Source: Ephydatia muelleri
Lineage: Eukaryota > Porifera > Demospongiae > Spongillida > Spongillidae
Assembly (NCBI GenBank): GCA_013339895.1
Contig: JABACO010000002.1
Span: 946,750 to 1,010,749, forward strand
Direction of reading: 5' to 3'
DNA: 64,000 nt
Numbering within the stretch: position 1 is the stretch's first letter; each line of letters starts with the position of its first letter. The translations under genes and the position numbers were made by a program. Under the pieces are notes generated by a model. The model made no database searches and was not told the origin of the DNA. It saw nothing but the letters and a program-made list of their open reading frames with translations. This document shows, piece by piece, positions 57,773 through 64,000 of the stretch.

Positions 57773-59058
57773 CAGTATTGCTCTCCCCTGCATCTGCTTC
57801 AATTCTATTCGTTATGAGTCCTCTTCCTTTAATTTGTACACATATTTCTGCATCTAAGGGTCGGACAGTTTTTTGAGGTGCAACTGTGGTGTACTGTTCA
57901 TCATCCAGGTCATCTCCTGCTTCCATTCTTCCTGCTGGTTTCCGAATATGTATCACATTCCTTGCATTTGGAAAACTATGCTTGTTTGGCTCCACAACAT
58001 TGGATGCCCTCTCCTCTAGACCAACGGAATCAGATGGGTCTGTCTTCTTCTCTGCTTCTTTACCTCCTTTCTCATCCTTTCCATCACCGTGAACCACACC
58101 CACATTGAGTCGATCATTGCTAATACTGTTCTTTTCTTGATCTGTTCTTTGCAAACCACTAAAACCTAGTTGACACTCATCAGTCTCCATCTGTCTGTGC
58201 AGTATTGATTTACTAATACTAGCCCCTGGGGCAACATCACGCAATACTTCCTCCTTCATATTTAGTGCACAACAACCACCAGATAAAACCTCAGTCTCCT
58301 TTAATTCACCATCATCCGTATCAATCCTTCTGCAAATTTGTGGTTTACTCACACTAGCCAGTTCCTTCTCCATTGGGGCAACGCCACTCCATACTTCCTC
58401 CCTCATATCTAGTACACCACAACCATCAGATAAAACCTCAGTTTCCTCCATTAATTCACCACCATCATCAGTATCAACCCTTCTGTGAGTTTGTGGTTTA
58501 CTCACCCTTGACTGTTCCTTCTCCATTGGGGCAACGCTACTCGATACTTCTTCCACACTTAGTACACCACAAACACCAGATACAACCTCAGTCTCCTCCC
58601 TTAAGTCACCATCATCATCAGTATCAACCCTTCTGCAAATTTGTGATGTACTCACACTAGCCAGTTCCTTCTCCGTTGGAGCAACACCACTCAATACTTC
58701 CTCCTTCATACCTAGTACAACCACAACTACCAGATAAAACCTCCATCTCCTCCTTTATTTCACCATCATCCGTATCAACCCTTCTGCGAATTTGGGATTT
58801 ATTTACACTAGCCAGTTCCTTTACCATTGGGACAAGGCCACTCAATACTTCCTCCTTCATATTTAGTAGACCACAACCTTCAGATAAAACCTCCACCTCA
58901 TCTTTTAATTCACCATCATCAGTATCAACCCTTCTTTTCATCCCATCACAAGAAGCCCTCACCCTTATACCAGACATCACCTGCCCACTCATTTCCACTT
59001 CACCTGCACTTTGTGTTGTTTCTTGGTCACCATCAGATTCAACTGTACATAGAGACAT
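57773..59058 (-). CDS. Copy B first exon: acidic tandem-repeat N-terminus (one frameshift)
   Basis: Starts MSLCTVESDGDQETTQSAGE at 59058 with TAA/TAG stops upstream in all likelihood in the 5' UTR. It contains about five tandem units of 48-50 residues with consensus RRVDTDDGELKEEVEVLS, GCGVLNMKEEVLSG, APMEKELASVSKPQI. An extra base near 58719 shifts the frame within the second unit; the remaining units continue in the next frame to ACTGAAAG|GTATAA. Low-complexity, acidic, without a recognised fold; probably disordered. After the repeats comes a unique lysine/glutamate-rich stretch (GDGKDEKGGKEAEKKTDPS). Copy A keeps only a broken remnant. Whether the frameshift is real or an assembly error is open. 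Confidence 0.6.
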
Positions 59059-59456
59059 CTTTTGTCTATTCGTTTGGACTACCTTAGAATTGAGTTTTCC
59101 TTTCTATTCCTTGCTCTTGATTTGTGCGTAACAACTAGCATAATGTTCAGAGATTCTGAAAAAAGATGATGAACCAGAAGTACATGTAATAGAGTAAATT
59201 TCACAGGACAATGCAAACACTTCTACATCAAGTTGCATAACCAAAAAAAAAAGTATTTTCTAGAGCAGTGGAAAAACATATGACAATTTGGATGGTTGGG
59301 GCACTCAGCAAGTAAATCGGTTGTCAAGACTCTTCTGGCAAATGGGCGTTGTTGGGTATATAATAGCATTAATATCTTGAGGTTCAATCAAAGCAGTTTG
59401 AGGTTCCACTAGGCTGTGGGTAAACTGGCAACTCTTATTCTATTATTGGGTTAAGT
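59059..59456 (-). promoter_or_regulatory. Upstream region of copy B, conserved with copy A
   Basis: Ordered matches with 24161-24500 (AAGTAAATCGGTTGTCA; TAATAGCATTAATATC). Conservation ends where the half fold-back element begins. No core promoter motif assigned. Confidence 0.4.
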
Positions 59457-59842
59457 GCAGTCGTAATACGTTAATGGCACGTAACGCCCGAGAAATATGT
59501 AATTTCTTTGCACACTTGTATCTCCATAACAGATAAAGCAATTAACAAACAGAACAAATCAATAGCGGTAGAACCCTTCAACCTATTTTGAACCGATTTG
59601 GACACTCCTAGCTGAAGATGTGGTTGTTTTGAACCCTACGGGATATCGGACCTTGAAATATCAGTACCCCCGCATGTGTAAGACATCAAAATAGTTTTTC
59701 ACATATAGTAATGTTGTGGTATGTTGTGTTAAAACTAGGAAACCGATAGCTTTAATATGTCGGAAGATATATCGATTTAAATCTTATGTTATAAAATAAA
59801 ATCCACAAGACCCATTTTCATATACAACGTTCCATATATATA
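59457..59842. mobile_element. Half copy of fold-back element 1 (right arm only)
   Basis: Begins GTCGTAATACGTTAATGGC, exactly where the right arm of 53942 starts, and runs through GATATATCGATTTAAATCTT to CCATATATATATAT. Coding frame broken by stops. It abuts fold-back element 2. Confidence 0.85.
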
Positions 59843-59845
59843 TAT

Positions 59846-60630
59846 GGGTCAGTTTCCGAGAAAATGAAAAGTGGCTATATATATAAAAAGTTATAAAAAT
59901 GCTTCATGTTTGAATAGCTAAACCTTCGTAAAGGTTTAAGCTATCAACTTTGTATTTCAAACACTTCGTGCCACACCACTTCTCTCTACGAAAATCGATT
60001 TCGGTGTCTTACCCTTGCTCCTTGCCGACGTTACAAGGCACAGTACCTCGAGGGGTTCAAAATCCAGGTAGCTCCCTGCAGGAATGTCCAAATCACTTCA
60101 AAATCGATATGCACGTAAAGGAGTCCTGTCACTGTTTATTTCTGCAGATCGTTGATTTTTACCATATCCGTTATGGAAATACAGCAATGCAAAGTAAAGT
60201 CCACGTTTCCCGCTCGAATTGCGCCTTTCTCAGTCCCACTCGGGAGAATGGAAGCGGTTCAAGGACTGAGAAGGCGCGATTCGAGCAGGAAACGTGGACT
60301 TACTTTGCATTGCTGTATCTCCATAACGGATAAGGTAAAAATCAACGATCTGCAGAAATCAGGACTCCTTTACATGCATATCGATTATGAAGTGATTTGG
60401 ACATTCCTGCAAGGAGCTACCTGGATTTTGAACCCCTGTGCCTTGTAACGTCAGCAAGGAGCAAAAGTAAGACAACCAAAATTTTCGTAGAGAGAAGTGG
60501 TATGGCACGAAGTGTTCGAAATAGGAAGTTGATTGCTTAAACCGTTATGGAGTTTTACCGATTCAAACGTGAAGCATTTTTATAACTTTTTATATATATA
60601 GCCACTTTTCATTTTCTCGGAAACTGACCC
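59846..60630. mobile_element. Fold-back element 2 (palindrome, arms about 370-390 bases)
   Basis: GGGTCAGTTTCCGAGAAAAT at left and its inverse at right; arms 59846-60237 and 60263-60630 with a 25-base loop, bordered by ATATAT. Diverged but related to element 1: both carry TGTATCTCCATAACGGATAA, the (G)TGTCCAAAT word and the GGGGTTCAAAA word in the same order. One frame reads LHCCISITDKVKINDLQKSG then VIWTFLQGATWILNPCAL. Confidence 0.85.
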
Positions 60631-60697
60631 ATATATATTCTTTCTTTAAGGACGGAACAAAGTTAATTTTAAACATTTGGGACTGTGGTATATTTTA

Positions 60698-61942
60698 GCA
60701 CCGGTTCCATGAAAATTGAGTACCTTTTCTGTCGAACTCAACTTTTGAAAAATTAGTCGGAAAAGTGCCAATTGTGCATTTTCACTTAATTAAACTATCG
60801 CTGAGATGTTTGGAGTTATCCCTAGCTTCTTATCTAGAGTGGTGGCTAATCTGTATGCATTCAAAGCAATGCGGTTTGTAATTTAGCGTTGCTGAGTACA
60901 CTTTTTTTGGAGCTGTTTAGAGCAGATCTGGGTGCACTTATAGACTTCATTTGGTACCAACAGAGACCACAGTAGATATCATGCTCTCAGTTGGCTTGGT
61001 TCTTGCAAAAAACCTACAGAAAACCAGCTGTGCCTCGTATCCAGGTGTGGTGGTTTTGGTTCAATTGATTGTGGTCTGGAGATTGACAATCCTTCACTTC
61101 GTTGAAGCACCAGAGACCGAAGTCAGGGCTGGGGACATTGGACCAGTTCTAGGTCTACAGAATATCAAGTAGGTGTTGTTCTTTCATGTCTAGAAGTAGC
61201 TACATGTACACTAGCTCGAACCGCAGTTACCAGGCACTAAGCGTGGTTACCCACGTGAAACTGGAAAATTGTGCCCATGCCAACATTGAACTAGAGATCT
61301 TTCAAAAAGGTTGCATGTCGGGAGACCACATCAAAGACTTCATAAAGTAGACTGGGGAGGCCTATATGTCCCCCCCTAACTAATAAGGATACGCCTCCTG
61401 TGAACTTGTCTTTACAGATTCCCCCCCCCCCCCCCCCCCCCCCCAACAGCTTCCGTCAGATGCCAAGCTCATCAGGCACATTCAAGAACATATGGCTACC
61501 ACTTTGTAGTGATTTTGTGTTTGTGTACTACATGTATGTAACTCCTTCACGCATGCATGTACAATCAGCCAATATTTTAGTCCAGGAACGAGGTAGAGAT
61601 TCTGTGGTGTTGTTTATCACCTAGCACGAAATAACAGTGCCAGAATTTGTACGAACTCCATCCATTTGATTGAAAAGAGGATATACCTATTTTGAGCCAA
61701 GAGTACACACTAGAAAAAAATTTACTTCTTTTCGGGACGCTCTTACCCTCGCGAATTCTAAATGATGCAGTGTCAGAATGGAAGCTCACAAGAAGCTATT
61801 AATAGCACCAAACATTGTGCAGAGAGTTGAACTGTACAGAAAATATTAATTTTTGATAAACATAGGTTTTCTTACTAATTTTCCAAAATCTCAGTTCGAC
61901 AAAATGGGCGTAAAAAGTACTCGATTTTCACGGAACCGGTGT
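60698..61942. mobile_element. Inverted-repeat element with TA flanks, about 1.25 kb
   Basis: Left end GCACCGGTTCCATGAAAATT and right end the inverse of ACACCGGTTCCGTGAAAATC, extending about 65 bases inward with mismatches, with TA on both sides as for Tc1/mariner-type insertion. Interior has no recognised transposase; the 60951-61172 frame has no known similarity. Confidence 0.6.
61422..61444. repeat. Poly-C run of 23 bases
   Basis: Inside the TA-flanked element. Confidence 0.95.
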
Positions 61943-62514
61943 TAGTCACTTTGAGTTTACCTTAAATGGAGCCATTATTTGGTGCAAGGGCATAGGAAAT
62001 ACACCAAACCACTTCTAATAAACGGTTTCAGTTTGTAGGGAAAAAAAACAAATGCAAATATCGATAACAAATAAGGCAATTAATATATGAAGTATTCAAT
62101 TCACCTGGAGCTACCCTATGCATAGATTACTGGCTCGAAACTTGTGTAGGAAATCAATCTAATGGCAAACCAAACAAAGCCTTGTGGCCGCTCTAAAGAC
62201 TTCACTACGATAATAATACAATTCCTGCCACTGGGTCCTAGACGTTACATTACGTCAACTGTAGCCTGCAAGGCCAACATCACTGAAAATAAAGATCATG
62301 GTGCCAGAGTACTGCAGAATGTGTCATCGAGTGACATGCGAAATTCTTTTGCAACAGTATAAAAGGTGCCTGCTTGGCAAAGGAAAAGCCTTCTCACATG
62401 AAGAGTTAGGTGAGAAAAAGTTGCAGGCGATTGTAAAGAAAGAACACACCACTTTGTCTTATACCACGCATGATATGCCTTTTTTGACAGTTAGATTAAT
62501 ACATGTAAGTGTCA

Positions 62515-62645
62515 TGTAAAAATCGTACACCTATGGATGGCACGACGTGTAGGTGTGTCTGTGTAAGGGGGGTGTTTGTAGGATAGTTGTCTGGGGGGTT
62601 GTCCATTCAGAGGGGTGCAGGATTTTAACATGAAATAGCCCTATG
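62515..62645. repeat. C-rich punctuated repeat family, inverted member
   Basis: Read on the minus strand: ATAGGGCTATTTCATGTTAA, CCCCTCTGAATGGACAACCC, and GCCATCCATAGGTGTACGAT. The outer words correspond to those at 8497-8545. Confidence 0.55.
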
Positions 62646-62810
62646 TGTTGATAGCGCGTCATATTTACCAACTAGAGAAAGAGCCTAAGCTCTGCCTCCT
62701 CTTTGAAAAGAAAAAAAGAAGAAAAAAAAAGAGGTACACATGCCTTTGTTTCTCGCTCTCGTAATAGATGTTTGCCTGGAGGGGGCAAGCTGTTAGGACA
62801 CTCGAGTTTG

Positions 62811-63413
62811 ATCATAGATAGTATAGAAAGGGATTGGAAACGGACTCCATCCCCTCTCCAGGCGTATTTTGTGTGTGACATGTATCAAAAAATAACAAAA
62901 AAATTAGCCAAGTACATACAAATAGGACTAACCAACAACAAAACACGACAAACTGATCAATACGCACAACTGCCCGCGCACAGAAGGTACACAAGTTAAT
63001 GGACTCCATCCCCTCTCCAGGCGTATTTTGTGCGTGGCATGTATCAAAAAATGACGAAAAAAGTAGCCAAGTACATACAAATAGGACTAACCAACAACAA
63101 AACACGACGAACTGATCAATACGCACAACAGCCCGCGCACAGAAGGTACACAAGTGCGATGCGTCCTGAAAAAAATTTTTGTTCTAATTTTCGAAGTTGC
63201 CCGTCATATTTTTCCCACCTAAAACGCTTACAGATATTCTCCTACGTATGTGAAGCGCTTCAGAGCAGACAAAAAGAACCAAGACCAACCGAACTGAAGA
63301 TATGAACGATTTCGAACCTCTCAGTAAGTGTTAACGATGTAACGCGGAGTGCCCACAGCCAGTGATGCGCTCACGTGACTCGTTTCCAATCCCCTTACTA
63401 TACTATCTATGGT
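62811..63413. mobile_element. Inverted-repeat element with internal tandem duplication
   Basis: Ends ATCATAGATAGTATAGAAAG...GGAAACG and the inverse at 63381-63413 with few differences. Inside, a unit of about 157 bases starting GGACTCCATCCCCTCTCCAG is directly repeated at 62842 and 63001. No protein recognised. Confidence 0.65.
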
Positions 63414-64000
63414 TTGATATCCCAATGTGTAGGGTAGATTAGGTAGTGATCGGCATGCGCGATAGCGTAGGTAGTGTTCGGCATCCATGTGTTATTATTT
63501 AAAGGGAACGTAGTTGCTTTAAACTATACTCACTGCGTCCTAAGACAACCTAGAAGGATGGTGTTTAACCTGTTTTGAAATATTGAAATGTCTTTGAGGC
63601 TCTGTATTGTGTTGAAAGTGCGGTTGCCCTACTGCCGACCATACCTCACATTACCCTATACATTAGCAAGTTGTGTGTGCGCGTTTAAAGAAAGGGGGAA
63701 AAACGCATTTCTAAGATCGCACTTTAAGGAGAGATGTGTCTTATGGTGTTTTGCAGCCCCTCAAGTTAACACTCGCCATCTTTGGCCATGTATTCTTTCA
63801 TGTCATGTGCGACCCAACTTCATTTACACTTACTAACACATTTAAAGGAAGGACAAGACCACGCCATACACTTGTAGCTAACGGGGGGGGGGAGCAGTTG
63901 GCCCCCTGGGCCCAAGCCCATTCCCGTCTTCGGGATTCTATTTTACAACAATTTCACTTTTCATACTTCTGCGCAACTTACCACCTCTTTTCCAAATCAA
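63414..64000. other. Right end of window, no gene recognised
   Basis: Short open frames only; one G run near 63883. Nothing supported. Confidence 0.4.

Noticed and set aside
57878-59131. Plus-strand serine/histidine-rich frames over the acidic repeat exon
   Set aside because: Antisense of the tandem repeats; the minus-strand frame has the start, phase and splice fit.

Overview
The window is animal nuclear DNA, most likely from a sponge (inference, moderate confidence; another early-branching animal is possible). Reasons: single-domain exons bounded by GT/AG introns, proteins built from Roc-COR GTPase, ankyrin, coiled-coil and death-fold modules, dense short transposons and minisatellites, and poly-G/poly-C runs of 20 bases or more. 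There is no sign of bacterial gene organisation, rRNA, tRNA or CRISPR.

The main content is a local family of one large gene, present as five copies or pieces. Copy C (20-4036, minus) lacks its 3' end because the window starts inside it, and lacks its 5' half because homology to copy A stops at about 4518, where a repeat block begins. Copy D (10022-12602, plus) is a 5'-truncated, frameshifted, divergent copy. Copy A (12995 to about 24160, minus) is close to complete. Copy E (36245-37545, plus) is a strongly decayed relic of the last exons. Copy B (38594-59058, minus) is the longest. D/A and E/B are both arranged tail to tail, as if a two-gene unit had been duplicated.

The gene model comes from splice signals and reading phase, not from transcripts. 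It reads: acidic N-terminal region of tandem units of about 49 residues; Roc1-COR1 GTPase module; ankyrin-type exons (many in B, two in A); long coiled coil over three exons; Roc2-COR2 module with degenerate GTPase motifs; a 31-base micro-exon; death domain 1; death domain 2; short tail exon. The exons between the two GTPase modules are phase 0-0, so they join in frame and could be duplicated without frame damage. By analogy with DAPK1 (ankyrin, Roc-COR, death domain) and other ROCO proteins, the product is probably a cytoplasmic GTP-switched scaffold or receptor in death-domain signalling.

Between and inside the copies: a hAT-related block present twice (4533-7545, 28925-31240); Ty3/gypsy fragments (26400-26720, 42640-43690); two retroelement reverse-transcriptase tails (36630-37205 minus, 45640-46188 plus); several non-autonomous elements with terminal inverted repeats (32567, 41731, 43318, 46916, 60698, 62811); long palindromic fold-back elements (53645-54224, 59846-60630, half copy 59457-59842) plus a perfect 54-base hairpin (51081-51212); and minisatellites (9715, 11640, 25504, 29938, 33180). 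Many apparent open frames lie in these repeats and are not genes.

Signs of decay or assembly error occur in every copy: a stop in the first exon of A, a 1-base frameshift in the first exon of B, a lost splice donor in one ankyrin exon of B, and loss of the G3 motif in C. Which copies make protein cannot be decided from DNA alone.
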